64,000 bases of DNA from Plasmodiophora brassicae (Eukaryota; Endomyxa; Phytomyxea; Plasmodiophorida; Plasmodiophoridae): the NCBI GenBank assembly GCA_039704465.1, contig JASFAU010000011.1, forward strand, positions 992,001 to 1,056,000, written 5' to 3'. This document shows, piece after piece, positions 19,500 to 30,129 of the stretch; the first letter of the stretch is position 1; every line of letters starts with the position of its first letter. The notes beneath the pieces are model-generated. The model was not told where the DNA came from, searched no databases, and was given only the letters and a program-made list of their open reading frames with translations. The translations under genes and the position numbers were made by a program.

Positions 19500-20600
19500 T
19501 TGGTAAATCCGTCGTCAGATCCATTGATGGCGGACAGCGCGCGCGCCGGGGTTGTCGTCGTCGTCGACTCCTGCTCGTCGCGGGAAGGCACCCGGGCAGC
19601 AGAACTTCACGTCTTCCGAGGACATCACCATCGTCAGAGCTCACAAGGCCATCACCACGGATGCGCCGGTAGGCACCGTCCACGAGGGCGAGACGTTCTG
19701 CCGTCGCGTCACCGACGAATCCCACCATTTGGGGAAGGGCTCCCCCGTCGTTCTTCCAAGCACGAAGCTGGCTAAGCGTTCGTTGGAGATGGAAGAACAA
19801 CATCCAGAAGAGGCTGCTCAAGTTGTCTGGGTGCATGAGCAAGGCCTTGGCCGAATCGCAATCTGGCTGGGCGTACACGACCACACCAACCTTGCCAAGG
19901 ATTACTACCACAAGAACAAGGCCAAGCGATTGAAGTTTGAAGAAGCAGGCCGCTGTGTGTGGGTTTCTCCAGGAGTTCCTCGCCAGGGACATGCGAAGAG
20001 CGAAATTGCCCGCAAGCGAGCGTAGGCGGCATGATGAGCTGGCCGCTGCCGCTCGTGACCGGTATAATCCCGAGGCTGTTCGCTGAAGACAGTACTTCCA
20101 ATGAGTCGGTGGAGTACTTGAGCCTCAAGCGAACCGCTCGTCGAAGCGCGCATCGAATTGCGTCAGGAACAGGTGGTTGGCGACGATGCTGGAACAGGCC
20201 GAAGGGGCCGATAATAGCAGTGGCGCCTACCTCTGACCTCCACGGCTCCACCCACACGAGCTCCCTGCCGAACTCTTTCTCCGTCTCCTTGTGGCAGTAT
20301 TCCTTGGCAAGGTTGGTGTAGTCGTCTAACGACCAGCCAGAGTGGGATTCACCCAAGGCCTTGCTCATGCACCCAGAGAACTTGAGCAGGCTCTTCTGGA
20401 TGTTGTTCTGCCATCTCCACCGAATGCGTAGCCCGCTTCGTTCAGGCAGTCCTTCACCAAACGGTGGGATTCGTCGGTGACGTGACGGAAGAACGTCTCG
20501 CCATCCTGGTCGGTGCCTACCGACGCATCCGTGGTGATGGCATTGTAATGGACATATTTCCAACGTTGACGTTGTTGAGCTGCCTGTTGTATCCATATCG
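19500..20600. mobile_element. Myb/SANT-like transposon remnant, inverted arrangement A
   Basis: A plus-strand arm (about 19520-20000) and an inverted arm (about 20250-20600) encode the same decayed protein: NFTSSEDI-type start, TDASVGTDQDGETFFRHVT, then LLKFSGCMSKAL, SGWSLDDYTNLAKE and KEFGRELVW. The order resembles the trihelix/Myb plus NAM-associated proteins of plants and of PIF/Harbinger elements. Both arms are broken by frameshifts. The same inverted design is found at 30990-32215. Confidence 0.65.
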
Positions 20601-20800
20601 AGGTCATCGGCGCGTGTCGCTGTTACGTCGGCTGAGACGATACAACCCGCTGTGGATGCTCTTCGACGTCAGCGTGTTGTCGAACAAGCGGCTGTACCTG
20701 CTTGTTCGACACGACTCATCATACGGCCTCACGATCCAGCTGGATCTGTCCGTGATGTGGAGGCGGCCGGGTACTTTGGTGGTTGACATACAACCGGCCT
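20600..20800 (+). repeat. Segment shared with 32245-32440
   Basis: About 200 bp nearly identical to 32245-32440, reading through FDVSVLSNKRLYLLVRHD and IQLDLSVMW on plus. It follows the Myb-like palindrome in both loci, so it is part of the same mobile unit or was captured by it. Source protein not recognised. Confidence 0.7.
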
Positions 20801-20964
20801 AACATCTGCTTTAACATGCAGTTTCATCGGAGTTACCTTAGCAGGTGGCATATTGTCGATCTTCGTTCGCCATATTGGGTATTTGTGCACTATAGAGCGC
20901 AATCGATGAAACTGCATGTTAAAGCAGATGTTAGGCCGGCTGTATGTCAACCACCAAAGTACCC
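20771..20964. repeat. Perfect-looking inverted repeat, about 61-bp arms
   Basis: The arm 20771-20830 (GGGTACTTTGGTGGTTGACA onward) is the reverse complement of 20904-20964, with about 73 bp between. A piece of copia-like reading (TYNRPNICF) overlaps. Probable foldback element. Confidence 0.85.
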
Positions 20965-21138
20965 GGAGACACACCAAGCGTTTCTCCACCAGCACACAAC
21001 GACACTCAATATGGAAAACGGTCTCGTGTATCGCAATCCACATGCGCGTTTCGCTTCACGAGCAAATGTCCATGAGAAGAAAGACTTCGGTAACCGTGGA
21101 TATCGAATGACCGCGCAGGAATAGGCAGATTGACCGCA

Positions 21139-21661
21139 TCAATTGGCCCATGCCTCACATCGATGTATTCTGATGTATTTACGTTCAGCTACGATTTTCA
21201 TGCTGTTTGATGCATTTAAGGGATTGTCCTCGCACAATGCTTCTCGCTGAATCTTCACGAGGTGTCCTTTGATGTCGTCACCAGTAATGTTCTGAACAGG
21301 TTTCGGAATACGAAATTTTGCAATGCTGTTGAGGATCCTGTCAGGCATACAGTTCTTCATCGCTTCCGGGTAGATATCGATCCTGGCTGTGGCGATTTCG
21401 TCGATCTTCAATCAGAGCCGCATACTTCTTGTACTTCGTCAAGAATTCTGTCACACATTTGTAGTCAGTACTGCTGTTCAATTGCGGGGGTGTCACAGGT
21501 GTAAAGATCGGAGTTTGCCCCTTCAGCATGTTTCCGGCGGCTCCGTTGATGTTGTCATGCCGAGCAGGTAATTGTTCTTCAGGCTGTTCATGTACTTCTT
21601 CCATAGCGACTGGGTCGGCCGGCTCTGCAGCAGGCGCCCGTCTACGTCCCGCCCCACTCAT
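21139..21661 (-). pseudogene. Ty3-type gag-like fragment
   Basis: From the ATG at 21661 a frame reads MSGAGRRRAPAAEPADPV and reaches FLTKYKKYAALIEDR, then goes out of frame; the continuation in another frame (EAMKNCMPDRILNSIAKFRI) ends near 21139. The YKKYAALIEDR segment resembles NRYVAIFEDR in the gag of the intact Ty3 element at 24959. No pol or LTR accompanies it. Confidence 0.5.
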
Positions 21662-21880
21662 CGTCGCGGTCAGGATTCAGGTTCAGGTTCACTTGTGTTC
21701 AGGGCGATCGGCTCACGCGATCAGGTTCAGGTGAATTCTCCACGACACAAAAACCTTTTTGGTGCTTTCGGTGCGCCGTCAGCGGTCCACACGACTGCCG
21801 ACAAGCAGGACGCACTCTAGACGCGAGAACTGTTTATTCAAAGGTACAGTGGGACGATCCCATGCATACGGTCAGAGGTA

Positions 21881-23561
21881 CTACTTTTGTAGTACATTCG
21901 GTTGGTGTGACTGACTGCAACCTGAATCGTCAGATGTGACGATAACGTTCGCCGTCTTCTCTCGCCGGGCACGATGATGATGTTGCTGGTTCCGGGCACG
22001 AGTTCGAAGAAAGGCAGTGTAGAGCGGGGGCAAGTACCGAAAACGGCTCTGCGGTGGAGCTGCTCTCACTCGTCGCGGGCTGTTGTCGACGTCCCTGAGA
22101 GCGTCGGGGTCGTGGTGGCGTACTTTCTTGCCGGAGTGGTTCTTCTGTAAGCGGGACACGGCAGGGCGCCCGGCGTTCGCAATAAGGGCATCAAGTATAG
22201 GATGAGACTCACGCGACATAACGACATGCAATACGAAATTAGACTTATCCAACAGAAGTGGATGTTTCACCCATTTCACGTTCACGTCGTCCACGATTTC
22301 AGCTCCGCGATGCTTGATCAGGAAGATGACGTCCGCAATCGGCATCTGCTCGAGTGCAATCCAACGGGAGGCACGCCGCGAGAACGTCGCCGCTGACATC
22401 GTTGACGATATGACGGTGTTGAAAATCGATTCCAACCATCCGATATCTTGGGTATCCGGGCCCCTCCAGTGTTGGACGCTTTGGGTGTAAATAATCCTCG
22501 TCAGTGCCATCGCGTCGAATTCGTGCATCAGCTGCGCAACTACCGAAGCCAGGGTCGGCTTCGGGTCTGGACAACGCTCATACGCCCCCTCCCAATGATC
22601 CTGGAACCAACGTAGGGCATCTACGCCGAGGTTGACGACATAGACTAGCGAGTTGCGATCCTGAAGCACGTCGAGTAAAACATTGATACGTGAACGGTTG
22701 TCCCAGAATTGGCGGACGGCATTGATGTCGCCACCGTGCTCGACGAAGAACCTGAGGAAGCGGACGCCGAGCGCGTCGACCACTTTCCAGACACGCCGAG
22801 ACACAGCTAGGCGTACGAACCGGGCGTGCTCGGGAGCGTTTTCTTCGACCAGATGAAGCGCTCGCTTGGTTATGTCATCGTCGTCATCATAGCGGTCGTC
22901 GTCATAGCGTTCGCCGCCGAACTCTTCGTTGGAGGGATCCGCACGGTCGAGATGTTCGAGACCCTTGTCAACAACATCGCGGTCATCGCCGTAGTCGGAG
23001 AAGCGGACGTTGCAACGTAGAAGATGTTCTAGGGCATCAGCAGCGGCCTGACGGTGTCCGGCAGTGAAGTGGAACGAATCGGATGACGTGACGCAGAACC
23101 GTACCGAGAACGACGCCTCCTGGGATCCCCCAGTTGACAACTGCGCGTTCCAGAGCCCTATTCAGGTTGCGAATCGCGTCGTGATGGTCCAGCAGGCGAT
23201 TGATGAAGACGATCTGGCGGTGGAGCAGGAACTCTCCAGCGTCGATGGCGTCGATCGCGGGCACATCCATCGTTCGGCATTGGGCGAATAGGTCGGGAAA
23301 CGTTCCATTTGGCGTAAGTGGATCGAACAGGCTCCGGAATGCCATGATCTTGCTTGCAAGCGGCCGGAAACGTTTCGACGCCCGGAAGAGCGCACGTGCC
23401 ACTGTGATGTTGATGCGCGGGGCGAGGTGTGTGTCAAATTGGTCAATAATGGAGGCGAGTTGCGAACCGGCCGAGATATGGACGTCGTCTCCACTGGGGC
23501 CGGCCATCGACACGATCCAGCACAGGGCGGCAACAGCACAAGCAGCACGAAACAACATCAT
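21881..23561 (-). CDS. Secreted orphan protein, 534 aa
   Basis: Exon 1 (23561-23105) and exon 2 (23028-21881) join across a 76-bp intron (GTACGG...CCCTAG). The ATG at 23561 starts a signal peptide (MMLFRAACAVAALCWIVSMA). The N-terminal domain is helical (DQFDTHLAPRINITVARAL; LLHRQIVFINRLLDHHDAI). A short Asp-rich run (YDDDRYDDDDD, about residue 200) precedes a second helical region with FVEHGGDINAVRQFWDN, reminiscent of ankyrin-like helices but not diagnostic. The last about 90 residues are basic and His/Arg-rich. No family recognised; the intact 1.6 kb frame and clean splice support a real gene. Confidence 0.72.
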
Positions 23562-24681
23562 GAACTCGATACGATTAAGGAAATGCCGACCGAGGCGACG
23601 TGCGAACGGTCGTCGATTGGCGACGGCGGACCCGGGTCATAAAAGGGGGCCCAAACAGCCGGATTTGCGACTGACGCCCCTGTGGTCAACACGTGTGGAT
23701 TGGACACCGCAGGGACAGACTGATCGGATCAATCCGACTGCCGGCGTCGGGTCGGGACTGAAGCAGTAATGTTCTGTTCATAAAAGACCAAATTCTGCCT
23801 CGCAGCTAAAGTTCTTCGGCGTTTGATCAAAACCCGAAGCGCTGCCCTGTGTCCAGCGGTCGCGTTATCAAGTAGTACTCGAGAACCGAAACAGCTCGGT
23901 GGCTGCAGCTTCGATTCGAACCGAACCCACAATCATGAGAAGCACGCGTAGATCGCGCAGGCGTCGTTACGTTGATGAGACCATCGGGCATCGTTCCTGC
24001 CGGTTGCCCCTGACAGTACTTGAGGGTACGTACCGATCGGCGATGAACGTTGAAGAAGAGCATGGATTCGACGGCACTACAGGGCGAACGACGTCGCGGA
24101 GGCGGTCCGCTGTACGTAAGCGTCGTCGAATGGGAGGGCTTCGCTCATGACCTTTTCCTGATGGGCCCTTCCGCTGCACGCTGCGCGAAGACGGATGCGC
24201 CAACAAGCACGCAAACGATGTCGACATAATGGCCATCGAGCCCGTCGTGCTGATATTGTATTCAGATGACATGACGCTCACGACGTTGGCCAGTGAAGCG
24301 CGTCGCTCGTTCGCCGGCTGGTGCCACCGTGCAATGGCGCGATCCGGGAGCGACGAAACCGCATCGATCTTGCCGGTGATGGTATCGCATCCGACGACGA
24401 CGACGCCAATAACGGTCCCGTACGACGGACAAGCTAGTCGGCGCGTGGTACAACTTCAGAAGCAGATGGCAGTCATGTCCTGGCGAGTGGTAGTACTGTC
24501 GTCATTCGAACGGGTCAATACACAATCTTCCCGATCCGCTGTCGGCCTGTACAGAGCACGAAGGATTTGGACCCCGTGTCGAGCGACGACGATAGCGACG
24601 AACAGTCTAACACCCGGCGATCAGCAAGATGCTGTGCGACCTGAGTGTGACGAAGCACCCGGCGCTACTTGGTCTGTGCGG
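23562..24681. other. Repeat-rich gap with a possible copia RT scrap
   Basis: Contains parts of the dispersed repeat also at 19180-19420, interrupted by about 700 bp of unrelated sequence. Within it, plus-strand EPVVLILYSDDMTLTTLASEA (about 24235-24300; longest quoted run here is VLILYSDDMTLT) resembles the YVDD box of a copia reverse transcriptase. No intact gene. Confidence 0.4.
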
Positions 24682-24685
24682 GTAC
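24682..24685. repeat. Target-site duplication of the Ty3 element, left
   Basis: GTAC immediately left of the element; the matching GTAC is at 30822-30825. The paralogous empty site at about 19410 has a single GTAC. Confidence 0.88.
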
Positions 24686-24901
24686 TGTAGTCCGGGGTCC
24701 TATATTTAGCTCCTCATCACCTACGTCAGCATCAGCATCCTCCAGATATTCACATGCGCCAGAGATTCATATGCCGAGATATGCGGGGATCGAGAGCACG
24801 CGATCACGTGCGCCGCTGATGGGAGAGCGGGGTACGGGATCGATGGTGGATAAACGGCATTCGTCTATTGTGTCACCCGAGGCTTGACGGAAGACACTAT
24901 A
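24686..24901 (+). repeat. 5' LTR of Ty3 element
   Basis: 216 bp, matching 30606-30821 with one C/T difference (near 24769). It contains TATATTTA about 25 bp in, a likely promoter. Confidence 0.93.
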
Positions 24902-24958
24902 GTGGCCACTACGTGTCGTACGTTGACTCTCCGTGAACGACACCGACGACGACACGAC

Positions 24959-25342
24959 ATGGAGCTGACAAGCAGCAGCAGCAGCGGCGGCTCGACAAGC
25001 GCTACCATCGTTACGAACGCCGATGCGAGCATCCTGCCCAAGGCTAACAACCTTGACTCGACATCGATCCTGACGCTGCGCGAGGCGTACAACCGCTACG
25101 TCGCCATCTTCGAGGATCGGGAGGCGCAGCAGCCGCGGGGGCGTCGACTTCGTCCGCAAGGCATCCGGCTGTGCTTCACCGCCGTGCAGTTGAAGGCCAT
25201 TGCCGAAAATCACCTGGACCTGGACGACGGCGCCGAGGCGTTGACTGACGAATTGCTGGACGGATGGATCCGAGACCAGGTCAACATTGCCCACCAGCCA
25301 CGGGCTGCGTATTCAGGACATCGAGTCCAAGATCGCGGATGA
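24959..25342 (+). CDS. gag: Ty3 gag N-terminal frame
   Basis: From the ATG at 24959, 57 bp after the LTR, a 127-aa frame reads MELTSSSSSGGSTSA, then a helical capsid-like part (LREAYNRYVAIFEDREAQ; FTAVQLKAIAENHLDLDDG). It overlaps the long pol frame by about 55 bp (25288-25342) and lies one base out of register with it. The nucleocapsid zinc knuckle is in the downstream frame, so the frame change falls inside gag, not at a usual gag-pol border. It is either programmed +1 shifting or an inactivating indel. Confidence 0.75.
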   Translation: MELTSSSSSGGSTSATIVTNADASILPKANNLDSTSILTLREAYNRYVAIFEDREAQQPRGRRLRPQGIRLCFTAVQLKAIAENHLDLDDGAEALTDELLDGWIRDQVNIAHQPRAAYSGHRVQDRG

Positions 25343-28300
25343 GCTTTCGATGGATACCTCGATGTCGACCCTGCGAGATCAAATCGCGTCAATCCCGGAC
25401 CAGCTGACGGCCATCCAGGACCGCCACGGTTGGAAGCTGAGCGAGACCGCCGGAGGACGTAAGGCCATGGGGCGCCTGATCGCTGACTCGCTCCAGCCCG
25501 GCTACCTCCGCGGTCACGTCCAGGCCTGGATCAAGGAGGACAAGGCCGAACGTGAAGGCAATACCAGGGCGATCGTTCGCGAGGCGCAGGATTGGGCGAG
25601 GCACTTCGTCGCGATCGGACGCGCCCGCAACGCATCGATCAAGCGTCCTCGGAAGACGTGTTCCGAACTGCGACTCGCCGACAAGCAGAGCAAGCTGACT
25701 CCCGCTGCGACAACTTCAGGTGGACGCCGCGTACCAGCCCATCGCCCTGTGCCCGCCAACCGGCAATCGGGCCCACATCCAGTGACCGTGAACGCTCCCA
25801 AGCGCAACCGCGAACCGACGGCGACAAGTGACAGCAGCCAGATGACGGGGACGACTGATGGCAAGCGCGATTTCAAATGCTGGCACTGCTCTGGGCCACA
25901 TAAGATGTCGATGTGCCTAGAGAAGCCGACGAGAGAAAGGCGCAATGAGCTCGCACGTCATCATCGGCCCGCAGGCGGACATCATCCCGATGGACGTCGA
26001 CCGATTAAAGTCAAAACTCGCGCCTACACTGGGATCCAGCACGTGACACAGCAAGTAGAGATCGAGGGAAGGCGTATCCCTTATGTTCTAGACTCTGGCT
26101 GTGATGGGGGAAACCTCATACCTGAACACGTTGCGAATGAGTTGAAGGGCGCCACGTTCGAGGTTATCGAGCCCCGAGAAATCGCGTCAGCCGACGACCA
26201 AGTCATTGCCGTCAGCACCCGCATTGCCACCGTTCCAGTGACGAAACTCGAAACCAAAGCTGGGAATCTTACCCTGTACCATGTTGCCTACTATGTCTGC
26301 GACGCTATTCCAGTCATCTTATTCGGCGACACACTACTCTCTATGATCGGCATCAGTCCACGTCAGCAACTCGAGGACATGATCGCATCCGGCACCACCG
26401 AGTTTGATGCCAGACTATCTGGATGCGCCATGTTCGATGTGGAGTCGTTCGACGCCGTCAGTGAAATCGTTGCAAGGATGGCGACGTTGAGCGGCGACAC
26501 GTATCAGGCGCCACATGTACACGATGCGGCGGAACCTACCTCCAGTGATGTCGACTTAGGGCCGATCAACGTTCAAGAGATTGAGGCATCCCTCACCCGC
26601 CTGATACATCAAGCGCGCCTCAACGGCATGTCTCGTCAAGGGGTTGCACGGCTACGACTCATCCTTCGACGACACGTCAACGAATTCCGCACACAGCTTG
26701 GTCAGGACGGTCCTGTCAACATCGAACCTATGATCACCAAGCTTCAACCGGACGCCACGCCGTACCGATGCAGACCGCGCTCCTACAACCCGAAGCAAAA
26801 GGAGTTCCTCGACGAGATGATCAAGATGCTGTTGGAAAACAATCTGATCTACCTCAACATGAACTCCAGATGGGCGAGTCCCGTTCTTGTGGTCAAGAAA
26901 CCGAACGGCAAGGGGTACCGCCTGTGCGTCGATCTGCGCCAGGTGAACTCGCGTACGGTACCAACTGCTTGGCCGATGCCCAACATCGAGGCGGCTAGTC
27001 GGAAGCTGGCTGGCATGACCTGCTTCTTCACGATCGATGCCCACAAGGGGTTCTGGCTCATGCCAATTGCGAAGGAATGCCAGGAGATCTTCTCGTTTAT
27101 GACCGACGACGGCGTCTACACACCTACCAGGAGCATTCAGGGCGCGACCAACTCTGCCTTGCAGTTCCAGGCGCGGATCGCGAAGATCTTCGACGACATG
27201 AAGGATCACCTCTTGATATGGATCGACGACCTGCTGGGATTCGCCAAAACGGAAGACATTCTACTGCATCAGCTTGCACGTGTCTTGGAGCGAGCACGCG
27301 AACGCAACTTGAAGTTCAACCCGGACAAATGCGTCCTATTCGCTCGAGAGCTGAAGTGGTGTGGGCGCATCTACTCTCGTGATGGAATCCGACACGATCC
27401 TGAACGAATCGAAGCGCTGACCAGCATGCCGCGTCCTAACACTTTCAAAGAGCTACAGCAGTTCATCTGGGCGGCCAACTGGATGTGTACCAGTGTTCCC
27501 GGTTACGCGTACATCATCGCCCCGCTCCAGGAGCTCACGGACAAGGCGAACGAGGAGATGAAGAGAATCCAGTCTTCGTCACCTTCGTCGATTCGGTTAC
27601 ATGATCTTGGATGGACAGACCGGCACAGCAAGGCCTTCGAGGACATACGCTTTGCGCTGATCCAGCACGTCCAGCTCGCGTACCCGAAGTCTGATCACCA
27701 GACATGCTTGTTCACGGACGCCAGTGACCTAGCATGGGCTGCGGTCATTACCCAGATTCCGAGGGAGGATATCGACCTACCAGTTCATGAACAACGACAC
27801 GAACCACTGGCTTTCTACGGCAAGCGGTTCTCGGGAGCTGAGTTGCGATGGTCAACACCGGAGAAGGAGGCAGCCGCCATCATCAAGGCGACTGAACGTG
27901 GTGACTTCCTTCTGCAGACGTCGCGTGAATTCCTCATGTTCTGCGACCACCGGAACCTCACGTTCATCTTCGCGAAGGACGCTGAGATGAAGAAGCACAC
28001 CGCTCAGAAAATCGAGCGCTGGGCGCTACATCTCCAAGGGTTTGATTACCGTACCAAGGAGATCTCCGGCACTGCCAACGTCTGGGCCGACCTTTTATCT
28101 CGATGGGGCGCAGGACGAATCGCACTGGCGTGCCGGGCAACGCGCATCTTGCAGATGGACGATCTTCGCGTAACGCCGATGACGCATCCCGATTTCCAAT
28201 GGCCGACCGAAACCGAAATTCGCGAATCGCAAAGGCTATTGTCGCGTGAAGAGAAGATCGAGGACGGCGTGTTCTTCGATGATGACGCTCGTTTGTGGAA

Positions 28301-29762
28301 GTCGAAAACGAACGCCGTTCTGATCCCGATTCACAACGACTGCACCAGCTTGCGCCTACGCATCATGATCATTGGTCATTGTGCCAGTGCTGCTCATCGC
28401 GCGTACGACGTTACCAAGGAGGCAATCACAACGCGATTCGCTTGGCCGGGCATGGACAAGGACATTCAGCAGATGTGCCAGCAGTGTCTTCATTGCATCA
28501 CGACGCGGGGAGGAGCGAAGGTTCCGCGTCCGCTTGGAGAAGCGTTGCATGGCCACATTCCATTCGAGGTCCTGCACATGGATTACTTGTACGTCGAACC
28601 AGTTCGAGGAACCGATCATTCTTACAAGTACATCCTCGTGATGAAGGACGACTTCAGTGGTCTCGTCCGATTGATTCCATGCGCCGATGCGACCAGCCGA
28701 GTTGCGGCAGAGGCACTATTCCAATGGATTGCCGACTTCAAAACACCACAATATCTTGTCACCGATGGCGGATCTCACTTTACCGCCGAACTCATCAAGG
28801 AGCTGACCAGGCTGCGAGACGTCGAGCATCATATAACGTTGGCGTACTGTCCATGGGCAAACGGGACTGTGGAACGCGCCAATCGCACTATCGTTGGCAT
28901 CCTACGAAGCGTTCTGAGTGAGGGGCAGATCAGCACGCACAGCTGGCCCTACCTCTGCCCATTGGTGCAACACGCCATCAACCATTCGCCGAGTACACGC
29001 CTCGGAGGTTTCGCGCCGTTCACGGTCGTCACCAAGTTGAAACCCGAGCACCCTCTGGACAACATCTGGGATCCGGCATGCAATCAGCTGCGGACGCCGA
29101 TCTCTCCGGGATGGGTGGCGACGTACCTGTCAGCACTGCAGACCGTTATGGACGAACTCCATAAGGTCGTCGATGAAGCCAGGGAGGCGAGGCACGCGTC
29201 CAATGTACGGCAACGCTCGCGACACGTGAGGAAGGCCCAATGCGAGTCGTTCATCCCGGGCGACTACGTCTTGAACGCGAAGCCCGTCCCCGGACCCGCA
29301 CAGAAGTTGATTGCGCAGTGGCGCGGCCCCTACCGAGTTGTTCAACGCGTCAATGACCAGGTCTACGAACTCGAAGACCTGTTGACTGCACGGCGCTTTC
29401 AAGCGCACACGCAACGCATCCGCCGCTATGCGGACGCCGATCTCAACATCACCACCGAAATCAAGCAGCACCTTGAGCGGCTTAACCAGCAGTTCCACGT
29501 TGACGACCTTCTCGATTGTCGTCTCGATCGCGAAACTCAGGAGTTGCAGATCAAAGTCGCTTGGTCCGGCTTCGACCCATCTGAGGCTACTTGGGAGCCT
29601 GCAGCACTTATCGCCGAAGATGTACCACAGCTTGTGGAACAACTTATTCGGAAATTGGGCGATACTCATGCACACGTCGCTGCAATGAGGCAATTGATTC
29701 CGGCGCGGAAACGCTCTCGCACTCGGAATGCAACATCGCATCGAAAGAAGCGACGATCTTAA
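25287..29762 (+). CDS. pol: Ty3 gag C-terminus plus pol: PR-RT-RH-IN-chromodomain
   Basis: An open frame of about 1490 codons with no internal stop; it has no ATG of its own at 25287, and is entered by frameshift. In order: gag C-terminus; zinc knuckle CWHCSGPHKMSMC (about residues 198-210, one residue shorter than canonical CCHC); aspartic protease with LDSGCDGGN (Asp at about 269); reverse transcriptase with SRWASPVLVVKKPNG, FTIDAHKGFW and the catalytic WIDDLLGF (about 645); RNase H (LFTDASDLAWAAV, STPEKEAAAI); integrase with an HHCC finger ending CQQCLHC and DDE residues in LHMDYLY, VTDGGSHF and VERANRT; and a C-terminal chromodomain (IKVAWSGFDPSEATWEP). The chromodomain probably guides insertion to particular chromatin. 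Confidence 0.95.
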   Translation: MPTSHGLRIQDIESKIADELSMDTSMSTLRDQIASIPDQLTAIQDRHGWKLSETAGGRKAMGRLIADSLQPGYLRGHVQAWIKEDKAEREGNTRAIVREAQDWARHFVAIGRARNASIKRPRKTCSELRLADKQSKLTPAATTSGGRRVPAHRPVPANRQSGPHPVTVNAPKRNREPTATSDSSQMTGTTDGKRDFKCWHCSGPHKMSMCLEKPTRERRNELARHHRPAGGHHPDGRRPIKVKTRAYTGIQHVTQQVEIEGRRIPYVLDSGCDGGNLIPEHVANELKGATFEVIEPREIASADDQVIAVSTRIATVPVTKLETKAGNLTLYHVAYYVCDAIPVILFGDTLLSMIGISPRQQLEDMIASGTTEFDARLSGCAMFDVESFDAVSEIVARMATLSGDTYQAPHVHDAAEPTSSDVDLGPINVQEIEASLTRLIHQARLNGMSRQGVARLRLILRRHVNEFRTQLGQDGPVNIEPMITKLQPDATPYRCRPRSYNPKQKEFLDEMIKMLLENNLIYLNMNSRWASPVLVVKKPNGKGYRLCVDLRQVNSRTVPTAWPMPNIEAASRKLAGMTCFFTIDAHKGFWLMPIAKECQEIFSFMTDDGVYTPTRSIQGATNSALQFQARIAKIFDDMKDHLLIWIDDLLGFAKTEDILLHQLARVLERARERNLKFNPDKCVLFARELKWCGRIYSRDGIRHDPERIEALTSMPRPNTFKELQQFIWAANWMCTSVPGYAYIIAPLQELTDKANEEMKRIQSSSPSSIRLHDLGWTDRHSKAFEDIRFALIQHVQLAYPKSDHQTCLFTDASDLAWAAVITQIPREDIDLPVHEQRHEPLAFYGKRFSGAELRWSTPEKEAAAIIKATERGDFLLQTSREFLMFCDHRNLTFIFAKDAEMKKHTAQKIERWALHLQGFDYRTKEISGTANVWADLLSRWGAGRIALACRATRILQMDDLRVTPMTHPDFQWPTETEIRESQRLLSREEKIEDGVFFDDDARLWKSKTNAVLIPIHNDCTSLRLRIMIIGHCASAAHRAYDVTKEAITTRFAWPGMDKDIQQMCQQCLHCITTRGGAKVPRPLGEALHGHIPFEVLHMDYLYVEPVRGTDHSYKYILVMKDDFSGLVRLIPCADATSRVAAEALFQWIADFKTPQYLVTDGGSHFTAELIKELTRLRDVEHHITLAYCPWANGTVERANRTIVGILRSVLSEGQISTHSWPYLCPLVQHAINHSPSTRLGGFAPFTVVTKLKPEHPLDNIWDPACNQLRTPISPGWVATYLSALQTVMDELHKVVDEAREARHASNVRQRSRHVRKAQCESFIPGDYVLNAKPVPGPAQKLIAQWRGPYRVVQRVNDQVYELEDLLTARRFQAHTQRIRRYADADLNITTEIKQHLERLNQQFHVDDLLDCRLDRETQELQIKVAWSGFDPSEATWEPAALIAEDVPQLVEQLIRKLGDTHAHVAAMRQLIPARKRSRTRNATSHRKKRRS

Positions 29763-29885
29763 CCTGTACCATCACTCTGAATTAATCTCGATACCGTATC
29801 TGTTCGCGGGTGGACGATACGATGATGATCATGATCATGGATTGGTCTGTCATGACAATCCAACCTGGTTGACGGCAACGTAACC

Positions 29886-30120
29886 ATGGTTCGACTTGGC
29901 TGGTTGCTTTGGGCACCACGGTCGGTTTTGACTTGGCTGGTTGCTCGGTGCACCACGGTCAATGTTCGGTTCGACTTGGCTGGTTGCCCACGGGACCACG
30001 GTCGATTTGACTTGGCTGGTTGCTCGGTGCACCACGGTCAATATTCGGTTCGACTTGGCTGGTTGCCCACGGGACCACGGTCGATTTGACCTGGCTGGTT
30101 GCCATGTGCACCACGGTCAA
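29886..30120. repeat. 79-bp minisatellite in the Ty3 3' region
   Basis: Alternating half-units around GACTTGGCTGGTTGC and ACCACGGTC form a dimeric unit of 79 bp (TTCGACTTGG at 29970 and 30049), about three copies. It lies between the pol stop and the 3' LTR and carries no frame of interest. Confidence 0.88.
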
Positions 30121-30129
30121 TGTTGTTCG

